From Lingula anatina (taxonomy: Eukaryota; Brachiopoda; Lingulata; Lingulida; Lingulidae): a stretch of DNA of 64,000 nt. The notes under the pieces are model-generated. The model was not told where the DNA came from, did no database searches, and saw nothing but the letters and a program-made list of their open reading frames with translations. The translations under genes and the position numbers were made by a program. This document shows, one piece after another, positions 39,501 to 54,500 of the stretch (position 1 is the stretch's first letter; each line of letters begins with the position of its first letter). The stretch is taken from positions 121,536-185,535 of the forward strand of contig NW_019775729.1 in assembly GCF_001039355.2 (NCBI RefSeq), given 5' to 3'.

Positions 39501-42500
39501 CTGGGATCTGTTTGACAGTTATGTCCTTCAGGGGCACCACAAATTCAAAGTCCTCAGCTAGAAAGACAGAAGAAAATGCACAGATTTATCAATAGTTTCA
39601 ACATATGTAGAGTCATACTAGAGTTGTATTTAAACCACATCTATCTAAGATATGCCTAAGTCATTTATTTAAGCAAGTTTGCATTAATTTGACAAAGAAA
39701 ATTAATACAAGGAAAATCAAAACTATTTGTGAGACATTAATATTAAAAGAATACTGATATTATCGTTTTTTAGTCTACTTGCAGTACATACCCTCAACCT
39801 CGAGAGTAGCATCAGATGTCTGGTCCTCCACTTTAATAGTAAAGTTACCAGCATCATCAGGCTGGACATCAGTGATGGTCAGTTTGTGTTTATTTCCATC
39901 AGATTTCATGGTGTAGCGGTCACTTGGGGTGATAGGTGTGTCATTCTTAAGCCACTGTGGTTTCTGGTTGGGTTTATTGATCTCACATTCCATGGTGACA
40001 GTTTCGCCCTCTTTCACTGACTGTCCAGTGAGAGGTGTGACAAATTTAATTGGAACTGCAAAAAATGGTGTTTAACATATTTTAAATCTATTTTAATTTC
40101 TTTTTTAAATATCATATTTAAAAAGTTAAATAGCATTTTGCCTCTGTTCTGTTTAGTTTTAAATGCCACAATTATGTGAGTGACAAAAATTCCTACCATC
40201 ATTGTAAGATAATACGAGTAATCCTGTCAATAAACCATCTGATGATAAAGAAACAGGTCACATAAGTTACAGATATAATATCTTATTGAAATAGGAAGTG
40301 TAGTTATTCTTACCAAATGGCACCTTGGCAACAATGTTGCCTGTAGTTTCAGATGGTTTGCTAAGACCTGCTGCATTTTCTGCACAGACACGGTACTCGT
40401 ACTCATTGTTCTCAATCAGATCTGTCACCTTGTATGTTGTCTTTGTGACTGGCATTTTGTTCACTTTAACCCAACGAGAACTTCGAGCCTGCCTGCACTC
40501 TATGATGTATCCAGTGATGGGTGAACCACCATCTTTTTCTGGTGCTTTCCACTCGAGAGTGAGTTCCTTCGTGCTGATATCTTTGGCAGTAAGGTCAGTA
40601 GGTGCATCTGGTACATCTGTAAATCACAAAAATCATCTTGTAAGAAATCAACAGAAAAGGTAAAAAGATTTAGCAAACATATAGCATAGCATTATGTGAA
40701 TTTAAATATAAAAATAAAAATATAAAATAAAACATCTTACCAAATGGTAATTTGGCAGTCACTGGTTCCATGAGCTCCACAGGCTCTCCAGTGCCAATTT
40801 TGTTCTTGGCTGATACTCTAACATAGTACTGATTACCCTCCACCAGTTTTCCAACTGTAAAAATACAGGTGCTGCCATCTACAGTACCAGCATTGGTCCA
40901 TGTAGCTCGGTTGGCATCCCTGCGCTCAATGATGTAGTTTGTTATAGGGGAGCCTCCATCATCAGTTGGTGGTTGCCAGGCAACTGAGATGCTATCCTTG
41001 TTATAACTTGTTACCTCTAAGTCTTTGGGTTTAGAGGGTTTGCCTGAAATGGAAAGTGTTTGTAGCAATCTAATATTACAAACTACATATTCAACCAAGT
41101 TTAAAGAATATAAGAAATAAAAGTGTCAACAATTACTATTTCTTTGATAACAGTACTACACAAACATGAGTCTTAATCTTTTGGCCATTCCTTAGCAATA
41201 ATAAAATGAGGTGAAATTATTTGGCACTTACATGGGAACATGCTAATTTCTTTAACTGTTTCTTTCTTTTAAAAAAGGAAACAATAAATACCCAAGATTC
41301 TAGAGACTATAAAACAAATAATCAAAATTACCTGAAATATTGACTTCAAAGTTAACCTCTTCTTTTCCTGCGGGGTTCTCTGCCACAACAGTGTACTGAC
41401 CAGCATCTTCAGCCTTGACCTTCTTCACTGTTACAGTGGACATAGTATCTGTGGTTTTGACTGTCACACTGTCTGCTGGTTCACCATCTAATAACCAAGA
41501 AATCTGGGGTTTGGGTTCTCCAGAGAACTCCACTCTCAAAGTGAGGGTCTCCCCTTCTTGTAGACTCTTAGACAGTTGTGATTTGTCATACTTCAACTCT
41601 GGTTTAGCTGTGTAAAAAGTTTGAAGTTTTGCTTGAATTCCTTAAGAATTGAATAATAAATGCCAACAAAACAGGAGGAAAAATGGAATAGATTGTGTAC
41701 ATTTTGACTGAAAAAATAAGCATACACAGAAAACACTACTACCTTACAATAAGTTACAGAAAAAGATACTTAAATGTTGTAAATATACTTGTTGACTATT
41801 AAAAAGCATAAAAATTTACCAAAAAAAGAGACAAACATTCCTATCTTATAATTGTGATCAGCCAGTTTAGCTTGAGTGTCAAAATTTCCAATTACAATAA
41901 ATACTACACCTTACCTTGTACTGTCAATTTAGCCTGTGTGGTCACTTTCCCTATCTTATTGGCTACCTCACACCTGTACTGCCCACTGTCCTTGAGGTCT
42001 GTCTCCAGGATGACCAGTGCAGCCACTTCCTCAGCATAGCTGATTTCATACTTCTTCCCTGATTTGATCTCTTTGTTGTCCTTAAACCTACAGTATAAAA
42101 AGTTCTACTTTAAATTTTTTTACCAAAATACATGTTAAGTTACTGCAGTGCTTTTAAAAAGTTTTTAAGTACATCTTGGAGATATTTTTAAATTTAATGA
42201 ATATGTTATTAAAATCTCTATTACAATTGGAAAGTAATGATGTGATTTCCATGTCAATCAAAGCTGAGAAGGTTAAAAGTTGATTATATAAACTATTGCA
42301 GGTTCACTGTACTGTTTGGGTAACTTACCATGTAATTTCAGCCTCTGGTTCTCCAAGTGAAATGTCACATGACAGAGCAGCCTTTTCAGGCATCACTGCT
42401 GTCACATCAGACATTGGGCTGAGAAGTTCTGGAGCTGTGCCAACTAGAAAACAGTCACAATATCAGATCATTTACCAAATATACATCTCAGAAGAAATAT

Positions 42501-45500
42501 ACCCATGACAATTCTCCATAATAATCTTTACTAATGTTTTAGTGATATTAAAGACTTACTCTGGGACAAAAATAGTAGTGAAGCAGCTGATTCACTATTG
42601 TTCATGTTTCCAAGTGATCAATATCACTTAAACATCAGTAAATACAATTCCTTACAACCATGAACAATCTAACTGACAATATGATCATTTTCTTAACTTA
42701 CTTTTTATTTTGTTATACAAGTGAGATGTCATCCTATAACTGTATCCTAGAAATAATTTAATTGAACTTTAACATGTAGCACTGTCAGGAAAACTATTCC
42801 CAAGCAATGTATCTGATAAACTACCAACTCAGCATTATTAACCAAAAACCCACCAACAGGTTCCTTGACGATGACAGGTTCAGACACTGGTGATGGCTCT
42901 CCAACACCAGCTTTGTTTTCAGCAGAGACACGGAATTCATATTCTGAGTCTTCCTTGAGCCCTGTTACTGTGTGAGTGGTATCTGACACCTTTTCTGGTA
43001 CTTTGGTCCACCTGACACTGCTCTTCATTTTGTATTCAATGACATAGTTGCTGATTGGTGCACCACCATCATCCTCAGGCTCAGTCCAGGTCAAGGTCAC
43101 AGAAGATTTTGTGATGTCGCTGACCTCTGGCTTGCCAGGTTTGCCTGGTTTTACTGAAAGAATTAAGTGTCAGAGAGTTCATTAAATGTCATACTTTCAC
43201 CAAAAATTACAGTGGAAATTGAAAATGTCATATTCCAGGAAGACAATTCTAATATAGCTTCTCCTATGAAAAATTACAATATTCACTTTAGCAGAATAAA
43301 AACAGTGCAATGAAGTGAATATAAATCAAATTGCCTCTTGTCCATTATCTCAAATGAAATAAAATCGATAAGTATAATATCAAACATTCCATACCAAACA
43401 GATCCTTGGCCAGCACAGGTTGTTTGATTTCAACAGGTTCACTGACACCACATTCATTCTTAGCACGGACTTGGAAAGTGTACTTGGTGTCTTTCTTCAG
43501 CCTAGGGACAGTGAGCTCCAGGTCTGGAGTCTGCCCAGCATCTTTCCATGCCCTCATGGTCACTTCCTTCATCTCCATGAGGTAGCTTGTGATATCACAT
43601 CCTCCATTGTCCTCTGGTTCTGTCCACTTCAGAGTGACCTCTTGACTGGACACCTCTGCTGCTTTGAGGTCCCTGGGAGGTGAGGGTTTGTCTGAAACAT
43701 CAGAAGAAGGTTGTTACTTTACTTTTAATTAACTGAACGAAATATCTAATATACATGTATATTTTATAAATCTTCAAATTATAAATTTAAATATATATGC
43801 AAATACACATACATAAAATCCTGTGAGTAAAAAATTTCAACCCTCATATTAACTTTTAAAAGTAGAAATTTGGCCAATATTTTTTTCCTCATCAAAGACA
43901 TCACTTATCATATCTTCCATGATATCAAATAAAGCCCTTAAAATATGGTATTGATTCCACTCAGCACCTCCTCACCTAGTACATTCACATTGATGGTGAT
44001 GTCAGTCTTTCCACTGGGGTTGTCCAAGGTGACAGCGTATCTGCCTGTCTCCTTCCTCTGGATCTTCGTCACTCTTAGGCAAGTCATGTTGCGGATTGTC
44101 TCCACTTTGAACCTTTTCTCATCAGGCAAGGGTCCATCATTGAATGCCCAGCTGACCTTTGGCTGGGGATGGCCAGTGAATGGGATCTCAAATACTTTAG
44201 ATGACCCTGCCTTTAGTGTCACTGTCTCTTCAAGTGATTTATCCACCCTGATCAGTGGGGGAGCTGGAGAAAATGTAAATAATAATAATAATAATAATGA
44301 TGATGATGATGATGATGGTGGTATCATTTTAGCCACTTAGCTAACAATTATTAAAATAGTTTTATATTAAGTGCATGTAGCAACTGACGTAAACAGTTAT
44401 TAAAAAAATATGATTTAATCTCAGTTATAGTGTGTGTTTCAACTATACACACCTTGCACGTGTAAGTTAGCAGTTGATTTCTTGCCCTTGATTGCAATGC
44501 TATACTCTCCCTCATCCTCATCATCTGCTTCATTAATGGTCAATTTGTGGACAGTGGTGCCATCTACACTTATGCTGTACTTCTTTGATGGTGTGATGGG
44601 TTTGTTATCATGCATCCACTGTACTTGGGTGGAGGTAGTCAGTTCACATTCAAAGACAGCAGTTCCTGGGATCTCTTTTACTGTCACATCCTCAAGGGTT
44701 CTGATGAAATCTATCTTCTCTTCTGTAAATGAATAATACAAATAAAAACACTGCTACTTTGATCTGGATAATGACTATGAAAGACATCGATTTGTCATAT
44801 ACTTCTTCATACAATTTATAAATGAACACTCTTAAATATCACATTTATTTTCTTTATAGAGCATTACAAATAAGTGCTTAATCATTTAGACATTTATTTT
44901 TATAATAAAGTTTGAAGAATGTTTCTCAAACCTTCAACTGAAAGCAGAGCAGCTGATGTTTTGTCGTCAATCTTCACAGAATACTGTGCTTCATCTGCCT
45001 GTTCTGCACTAGCAATCACCAGACTGTGTACTGTGCCATCTACAATGATTTTAAACCTGCCACCACTTTTGATTGGCCTGCCATCTTTGAGCCACTTGGC
45101 ATCCATATTTGGTTTGTTGACCTCACACTGTAAGGTGGCTGTCTCTCCTGACTTGACTGTGACTTCTGACAGTGGAGTTGTAAACTCAACAGCAACTGAA
45201 AGAAACAAAATGTCTAGCATACATGTCTGTATATAATATTTCTTTAACACAAGTCAATTAAGCTGGCGAAGAGCATGAAGTAACATTATAAAGGAACTTT
45301 GCATAAGCAGTGATTCAAAGTTACTTGGTCTCAGCTCCATATGAATAAATAAGTTTCTATAAAATAGAAATTTGCACTACTATGCTGTCAGGCTCTGTAA
45401 ACAGAAGTGTATTATTAGACTGAAAATGAAAGTGTTCAAAATGACAATAGGTGAAGTCACAAACACTTAAAAATTTAATGCATTAATCCTTACCTTTTGG

Positions 45501-48500
45501 TGTCACTGCCTTGATTTTGCCAGTGGTGTTGGATGGCTTCCCTACTCCAGCTTTGTTCTCAGCAGACACCCTGAAATTATACTCAGTGCCCTCTATGACG
45601 TCATGAACTTTGAATGTGGTCTCCAGGGTGTTCTCTTTGTTAACCTTGGTCCAGGTCGTCCTGGTGCCCATTTGGCGCTCAATGACATAGCTAGTTATGG
45701 GGGAGCCACCGTCTGACTCTGGAGCCTGCCACTGGAGGGCAATCAGGTTCTTGTCTACCTCCATTGCCTGGAGATTTGTAGGAGTGCCAGGGACATCTAA
45801 ATGACATAGTGAATGTATTAGAGCTACTGATAAATCAAGACTTTTTGTTTAATAACTTAAATAAGTCTTACCTCCTAATACACATATACTTACTAACATA
45901 AAGACGCACTTAGTATCAAAGTAAGGATACCAGACTTTATATTTTTCATAGCAATTTTATATAGAATTCATTATTGACTCTTCATTGACTATATTTTCAT
46001 TATTTATAACATAATGTAACAATTACTCACCATAAGGCAGTTTAGCTGTAACAGGTTGTGTTAACTCTACAGGTTCACTGACACCAATTGCATTCTCTGC
46101 TGAAACTCGTACAGTGTACTCCTGACCTTCAAGTAACCTCGTAAGGGTGAAGGTCAAGGTATTTCCATCAACCTTTCCAGCATTTGTCCATGAAGTCTTC
46201 CTGGTTTCTTTTCTTTCAATGATGTAGGTTTTGATAGGTGAACCACCATCATTCTCTGGGGGTTGCCAGTTCACTGTGATGGAGTCTTTATTGTAATCTG
46301 TCACTTCAAGGTTTTTCGGTGGGGATGGTTTGCCTAAAGTCCATAAATGACTATTACCAACACATTTTCCAATGTTTAAAAAATGATATGTCAAACAGAG
46401 AGACAGAATGACTCCTACGCTGATAAAAACGAAGGTTACATTATTTAAATTTGATACTGTTTAAACTTACCTTGAATGATTACTTCAAAGTCAGCAGTTG
46501 CTTGACCAACAACATTCTCTGCGACCACCCTGTACTTCCCAGAATCATCTGCAACAACATTTTTCACACGGAGGCCAGATGTGGTATCAGTAGTTTCTAT
46601 GGCAACAGCTGCTGATTTCTCCATGGGCTCCCCATCCAGAAGCCAAGAGATAGTAGGGGTGGGGGTGCCACTCACTTCCACCTTCAGGCTGAGTGTGGAT
46701 CCAGATTTCAGGGTCTGAGGCCCTTGGTACTTGTTGTCATAGGTGATGTGAGGGGCCACTGAATAATGAAAAACACCAAGACTTAGGTTTTAAGTCATAT
46801 TGCACTATTAATCAACAGGCAAACTATTACAGTGAGCCAAAGAAAAAAGGAGACAGACAAAATATTTGAATAAATGAATGAATAAAAAGAGGTCATGTAT
46901 ACAAAATTCTTATTTCTAATTCATAATAGAACAAACAACACACAACTTTCATGAACCATGTAAGATTTGTTCATCTTAGTACTGTGGAAACTCAGTGATC
47001 ACAATAAACACACTAGTAGGTGTGGCTGAGAGAGAGAGAGAGAAGAGATTATTACAATGAGACAATGCCTGTGGTTGAAAGATAAATTTATGAGTCATGA
47101 GAAAGCAAACCTACCATGTACGGTCAGAGAGGCTTCAGTGTCCACCTTTCCAATGGCATTGCTTGCTTCACATCTGTACTTTCCAGCATCTCCAGTACTG
47201 GTCTCCTTAATGACTAGCTCAGCCACTTCATCCACATAGTTCATCTCATATTTCTTGCTGGGAGCAATCTGCTTGCCATCTTTGAACCTGAAACAATATC
47301 ATGAAAAATTAGATAAGTATTTTTTACATTTGATTTTAAAAAAGAAAAATATATTCATCAATAAAAAACCTTTTATCCTGACAATTCATAAACAAAAAAC
47401 CCTTTGATATTCAATAATACCATTTACTTCAAAAATATTTTAATCCAATCTTAGTTATAGGGGTAAAGTTTTAAGTAATAGGGTTAAATAGTATAGTACT
47501 CTGTCATTACATCTCTCCTAAGTTGAAGACCTTACTCTGAAGTTAGTAACTGCAGTAAGTCCATACTAACCATCTAATCTCAGCTTCAGGTTCACCAGGG
47601 GCAATATCTGCCTCCAGTAGAGCTTCCTCAGGTACCACTGCAGTCACGTCATGCATACCCTCCACCAGGACTGGAGGTGTGCCAACTGGAAGAAACACAA
47701 CTTTTAATATATATAGTGTTAATTCAATCAAATCAGGCTAAAGACTTTGAAAAATCCATGCTCTTTTTTTTAGAATAAGTCCAGCCTTAAATCTACTATT
47801 CAATAGCCTTGGACCTGACAGAAAACGTAAAAGCAGCATTGTATCTCCATGTAGAGGTATTTTCCCAAGTGACAGGTATTTAATTTCACAAACAGTTTTT
47901 TAAATTTACAGTTCACTTGTTTGCAAATTACTTTACTTGTAATTTACAGAATCAGCTGGACAATATTCTAAGATGTGACCATGAATACGTCAAAACACAA
48001 TTTCAAAACTAGTCAAAGTTCTCACAATAACACCCAATGAATATTTAAACCTACCAACTGGCTCCTTAATATTAATGGTATCTGTGGCATCAGATGGGGG
48101 ACCAATGCCAGCCTTATTCTCTGCACTGATCCTGAACTGATAGTCTTTCCCCTCGCTCAGTCTGGTCACTGTGTATGAAGTATCAGGGACAGGTTCTGTA
48201 TTTGCTGTGGTCCACTTGAACACTCCAGCACCCTTGTATTCCACAACATAGCTGGTAATGGGGCTGCCTCCATCAGACTGTGGGGGACTCCAGTTGAGAG
48301 TCACTGAATTTTTGGTGATGTCTGTGCATTGAGGAGTGCCTGGTTTACCTGGCTTGTCTGAAAATAAGGATAACGACATATTCAGTCTCTTGGTTTGTCA
48401 CACCTTTTTTACCTGTAGAGTCTAAGATGAGAGCAAATCAGGTGAGTGGCTTATCACACCTTGAACACCTTGTGCCAAACTGCCCCTAGGGTAGGGACTG

Positions 48501-51500
48501 AATGAAACCAAGACAACTTTTCTACACTAATGAAATCTAACTGTTAACTGCTCATCATTAGTGTCTGGTAAAAGACTTCACATTAAAGATTGCCTGCTAA
48601 TGAGTTGCTTGCTTGTTAAATCTTCATACAAATGTACAGATAAATTTGATAAAATGGTACTGATTTCACACCACAAGTAAAACTATGACAAGAGACATAA
48701 CGATTAACTTTGTCAATACAAATTTGAGCTTACCATATGGGCATTTGATTAGTACTGGTTCTTTGAGAGTCACTGGCTCACTGACACCTTGGTCATTCTG
48801 TGCCATTACACGGAAGTAAAGTTGACTACCCTCGATCAAATTAGTGACTTCAAGCTCTCGTTTCTTGACAACATCGACTTTTTGCCATGACTGACGTTTA
48901 GCATCACGTTTCTCTATGATGTACCCAGTGATGTCACTTCCACCATTGTCCTCAGGTTCTTCCCAGGTGAGAGTGACAGAGCTGCTGGTGACATCTGCGA
49001 CTGTCAGCTCACGTGGTGGGGATGGTTTGTCTGGATAATGATATCATATAGATAAAAAGTTTTCAATACCCTATATCTATTCTACATGCATTTATATGCA
49101 TATAAAATTCAGGCAAATAATACAAATTTAAAACAGTAACAAATTTTACCTGTAATTTAAAGAAAAACTTTTGATACTTACCTAGTACATTTAGCCTGAT
49201 AGTGACAGTGGACTTTCCAAATGGATTCTCCAGGGTAAGTTCATAGTTTCCAGCATCTTGTCTTATCGCCCTGTTGACCGTCAAGCATGTCATGTTACGG
49301 ATGGTCTCCACCTTCATCCTGGCTGGTTCAAGCGCCCCCTGTTGGAATGTCCAGTTAACAGAGGGTTGTGGAGCACCAGTGAATGGAACTTCGAAAATTG
49401 CAGATTTACCTGCCTTGATGGTGAAGACATCTTGGAACTTCTCATCAAGGAAGGCTTGCGGAGGAACTGCAAAGATAACAGAAAATGATTAGACTAACGC
49501 ATCTGGGATTGAACTTAAGAAATATTACAATAATGAATACGAATTATTTTCATAAAAGGTGAAAATGAAAATGATGAAGAACATAGTGCCAATACAATTG
49601 TCATACTTTCACCAATAATAAATTAATTTTTAGCACATGACAAAACAAGATAAATTTATAATTTTAACTCAGAATATTGGTCATACAATGTATTAACCTT
49701 TTTTTTTGGAATGCAATTTATTACCTTCTACAGACAACTTAGCAGTTGATTTCTTGTCTTTGGCTACCACAGAGTAATCCCCATCATCTTCATCATCCAC
49801 CTCCTTGACCAGCAGCTTATGGACAGGGCCCTCGGAGACCATCTTGTGTTTGTCACTGGGTCTCAGAGGTTTGTCACCTTGCAGCCACTGGATGGGGACA
49901 TCTGGTTGGTTGAGCTCGCACTCAAATTCTGCAGAGCCAGGTATTTCAGTAACCGTTGTATCCTCTAGCTCTTTTGTGAATTCTACTGCTATTTCTAAAA
50001 ATAATAAGAAAAGAGATTGTCAGCAAATGCAGCAGTATCATACTTTTTTTAAAAGAAAAATGAAAATCTATCAAACATAAGACTTTAAACTTAAAAATAA
50101 AAATTCACAATTAAATTTTGTTCCAATATTTTTGCTAATAATACATTTACACCAAATATTTTCAATAACAAATGGTAAAAATTTGTTGAAAAAAAATTTT
50201 AATCTATGCATTGTGCAAACTGATACATGGTCAAAATTGCCACAAAATACTTCTCACCTTCTACGAAAAGTTTGGCTGAAGATTTCTTATCTTCTATGAT
50301 GACTGTGTATTCTGCTTCCTCCTCCAAGGAGACATCTTGTATTGTCAGAGTGTGTGTAGTTCCATCCACACTAATAGCAAACTTGCCACCATGCTTGATA
50401 GCTCGTCCATTTTTCTGCCACCTTGCTGTCTTGTCTGGTTTGTTGACCTCACATTCAAAGGTAACTGTGCCTCTGACTGGAGATGTGACATCTGACAAGG
50501 GCTTCATGATTTCAAATGGTGCTTCTGAAATATAAAAATGTTGGTAATTAGTCTGTCCATGCTTTTGAGATCCCAAGAACAGTTGTAGAAATTAATACAC
50601 AAATCGATAATGAAACACTGAAAATAAAACATTTTAAGTATAAGTTTGTAGTACCAAATATATCTGTCAAAGTTCTTTTTTATCAACTTTTATTTTAATT
50701 TAGGTCTATTTTCAAATGAAAAGTAATTATCAATCTATGCTTATAACATTTCACCTTTCACTGTAAGTTTGGCTGTGGTTTTGTCTCCAGATGGCAGCAC
50801 ACAGCTGTACTGAGCAGTATCATCCAACTGTGCATCAGTTATAGTCAGATTTACATCAACACCTTCTGCGCTGATCTGATACCTGCCACCATCTTGGATT
50901 TCTTTGCCCTTTTTCTCCCAATGTACTGGGGTGGGTTTGGACAGTTTGCATGTGAATTCTACTGTTTCTTTCTCCAAGACCTTGGTATCCTGAAGACCAA
51001 CAGTAAACTCAGCAGCAATTTCTGAAAATGAAAAACCAAGAAAGTTCAAACATAAAATTTAATTATAACAACTGCAACTATTCAGTTTCCTCCTCATATT
51101 TCATAATAGGCAACATCTTTCAGGATCAGCTTCTGAAACTAAAAATCAAAAGGCATTACCACATTTCCTAAAGAATGAAAATAAGATTAACAGAGTTTTA
51201 AAAGTTCTAGCATGCAAAATGCCTTGAAAAAAATCACACTTACCTGAGAGCAACCCCATACTTTTTATGTTTTGCTATAAAATAAGTTTAAACTCTTGTT
51301 CTCCAAATAATTATGCTTTCAATCCCAATGCTCACCTTCAAAAAGCAGAGAAGCAGACGACTTTTCATCACCAAATCTTACTGTGTACTCTCCCCAATCC
51401 TCATGAGTCACATCATATACTGTCAAAGCATGCACTGTTCCCTCAGTTTTCATGTCATACTTATCACCTGCTGTCAACTCAGTGTCATCTTTATGCCATG

Positions 51501-54500
51501 CAGGTGACACTGAATTGGTGGAAGTTTCACAGACAAATGTAGCAGTTGTTTCATTCTTGGATTGGAGGACATTTGTTAGGGGTCTGATGATTGTACCTAA
51601 TGGCTCATCTGGAAGCATGCAAGTTAGTAGTTTGGTATATGATCTACAAAATAATTTAGTCAACAAATGCATATTTAATGATGCAGTGCAATTTGAGTAA
51701 TAAGGCAATNNNNNNNNNNNNNNNNNNNNNNNNNNNNNNNNNNNNNNNNNNNNNNNNNNNNNNNAAAAAAAAAAAAAAAAAAAAAAAAAAAACACTCACC
51801 TTCCTCCTCCTTGCTCGCATATACATTATCCTGATCATGTAAGTGTGATTGGTTAACTGTTTGTTTACCTCTAATAGAGCTGTCATGCAATACAACTGAA
51901 GCAGAAGCATGCTGTGCAAAATCTACGCCACCAAAGCTTACAGGCTTATTCTCAAAACTTGATGAGGAGTTTGAGATGCAACCTGCCATCAGATCAACTG
52001 TAGAATTTGTAGATGGAGCCATGTGCTTTGGGAGAATACTGTCACAGCTTCCACCTGCACTGCTGGATGTGCTGTCACATGTATTTCTGTCCTCTACTGC
52101 TGAGGCAGAATTATATTGTGTTTTGTCAGACATATTAATACTATCACGATATATCTGTGACTCTTTTGACATGTTTCTATTAGATAATGAAGTTTTTGGG
52201 TACTGTTGATTTGCTATGGGTTTGACATTAGTGATTTCTTTGGCAATCTGATTCAGGTCATTTTTGTTCCGTCCTCCATGGTGTGGGTTTGACTCTATTT
52301 TTTCTTGAGTTTCAATTGATATAACTGTGTCATTTTGAGCAATTGATTCAGCAGTTTTGTACATGGGATCTATTGAAGAATCATTATCTTCATTTCCTTG
52401 ATTTGAAAGTTTAGACAAAGATTCTGAAAAAAGCATTATGAAAAGCATGCAGAGCAGTAACATGGAACTTATCATATGCACAAGATATCATTTTTTAAAG
52501 GATGAAGATTACCCACTTAAAACAGATGGTTCAAATAAATCTGCTTCATTTATCTCTTTCTTTTTGTAATAAGTTCCACATTACCATCATTAGGCTGCTT
52601 GAAAAATCACCACAAGACACAAAGCATTACAAACATTTTAACAAGTAAAATGCATGTTTACCACAAAAAGAATACATCAAAGCTAGTGTTACATTGCAAG
52701 GCGCTCAAGAAATACATATATCTTATTCATTCCTTTAAACCACTCACCAGTACTAGCATCAATGGTAAGCCAAGTTGTTTCCTTTTCTACATCCTTTTCA
52801 TACTTTTGGGAGATTGTATTACTTTTTGTAGGCATATGTTCACCTTTCCCATCAAACATTATGTTGCCTTCAGTTTCCTTTGACATGGTATATTTTTCAG
52901 AAGTAGACTGAAAGCTTGTTTTCAAGTACTGATCTTCATCAGAATTGGATAACTGGCTTATGCCCTTCTTGCTTCCAACAATATCATCTGCACTGTGTGC
53001 TCCCATTGCTGATGCAAATGAACCTTCAACATTACAATGGCCTTGCTGATTGAACAAATTGGAGCCTGTGGCTTCTTCATCTTTGTGAAGTAATCTTCTA
53101 CCTTCTTGGTCATCTATATTGGCAGCATGCTCCTCATTGTAACTGGCTCTGCTCTTTTGACGTGAACTGATTCCCTCTCTACCAGTTGACTTCTTTCTCT
53201 CTTGCTCTTCTGAAATGGTTCTGCTTCTCTTCTCTGAAAAACATTTTGCTGCACTTTCTGAAGCAGTTCTGTCTCTCTCTCTTGCTGTTATACTTCTATA
53301 AACATCTGAGCAGTCTGATGTATCATCTGTTATTGTGTGAGTGGGTAAAGTGACAACTAAACCTTCATGGTTGCTCTCACCTTTATGTCCAACTGACTTA
53401 TTTTGGTGATAGTGTGTGTAAGCTTCGTCATGATCAAATTTCATATATTTCTCCTCAAAGCCCATTTCATGAAGTTTGGCCTTGTCTATGTGCTGTGCCC
53501 TAAAAGCTGTATTTTCTTCATCTTGATCATACAAAGTCTTATCATCCTCTTTTCTTGTCCTCACAATATGACTTATGACATTAGTGTTAACATCTTCCAC
53601 CAGAATAGTTTCTTCCATAATTATTTTCTTATAGCCAGTTTTACTCCCATTTTTCTGGAGATGTGTGGTTCCAACTTTGTTCTCTAACAATGACTTACTT
53701 TTTTTGCTTTTTTCACTTTTACCCAAGTGTGACAAATCTGAAGCCAACTCTTCTTGAAACTCTTGTTTCATAAGACAAGCCTGATTATTTTTATCTATCC
53801 ACTTGCTTTTTTTACCATCGGGTCCTTTTAAAATATCTGCATTGCCTATGTCTTGCACTATTGTATCTTTATCATTGTTTTTGTTAGTCTCATTTGCAAT
53901 CACAACACTTCCAGCTAGAAAGCAAGCAACACAAAATAGCATAGAGCACCAGTACAGAAGCTCAGACATAAAAGCAAAAGCAGTTATATTGTTATTTACA
54001 TTTAAATGCAATTATGCAGAAAGATCATAAACATAAATAAAATGTACACAGGTATATGGCATGCATTTCAATTTTATCTTACCACTTAGTGATCCCTTGC
54101 CAGCTTGCTCCTGACTCTCTTTCTGACCTGATGAGCGTGACATATTTGAGAGATCACCAACTTTATACTTCCCACTGCTATCAGAAGTTTCATCATTAAG
54201 ACCTTTAGATTTTGTATCCTTGTTTTTCTCATCATCCTTTTGATCTCTGTAATCTTTTTCAAAGTTAGTAGTGCTGTCTTCTTTCTCACCCAGTATGTCC
54301 TTCACATCTTCCAACTTCTGAGTATTTTCTGCTGTTTCAATCTGGGCATTAACTGAGGCGGCACTTCTGTTGATGATCTCTTTTTGAGCTTTGTCCTTAG
54401 TTGAATTTGCTCCTGTTTCCAAAAGAGCACCATGGCTTTCAAATACGATTTCTCCTTCATCTCCAACTTCATCCACAAAATCCTTGTTTGTTTCAGCAAC

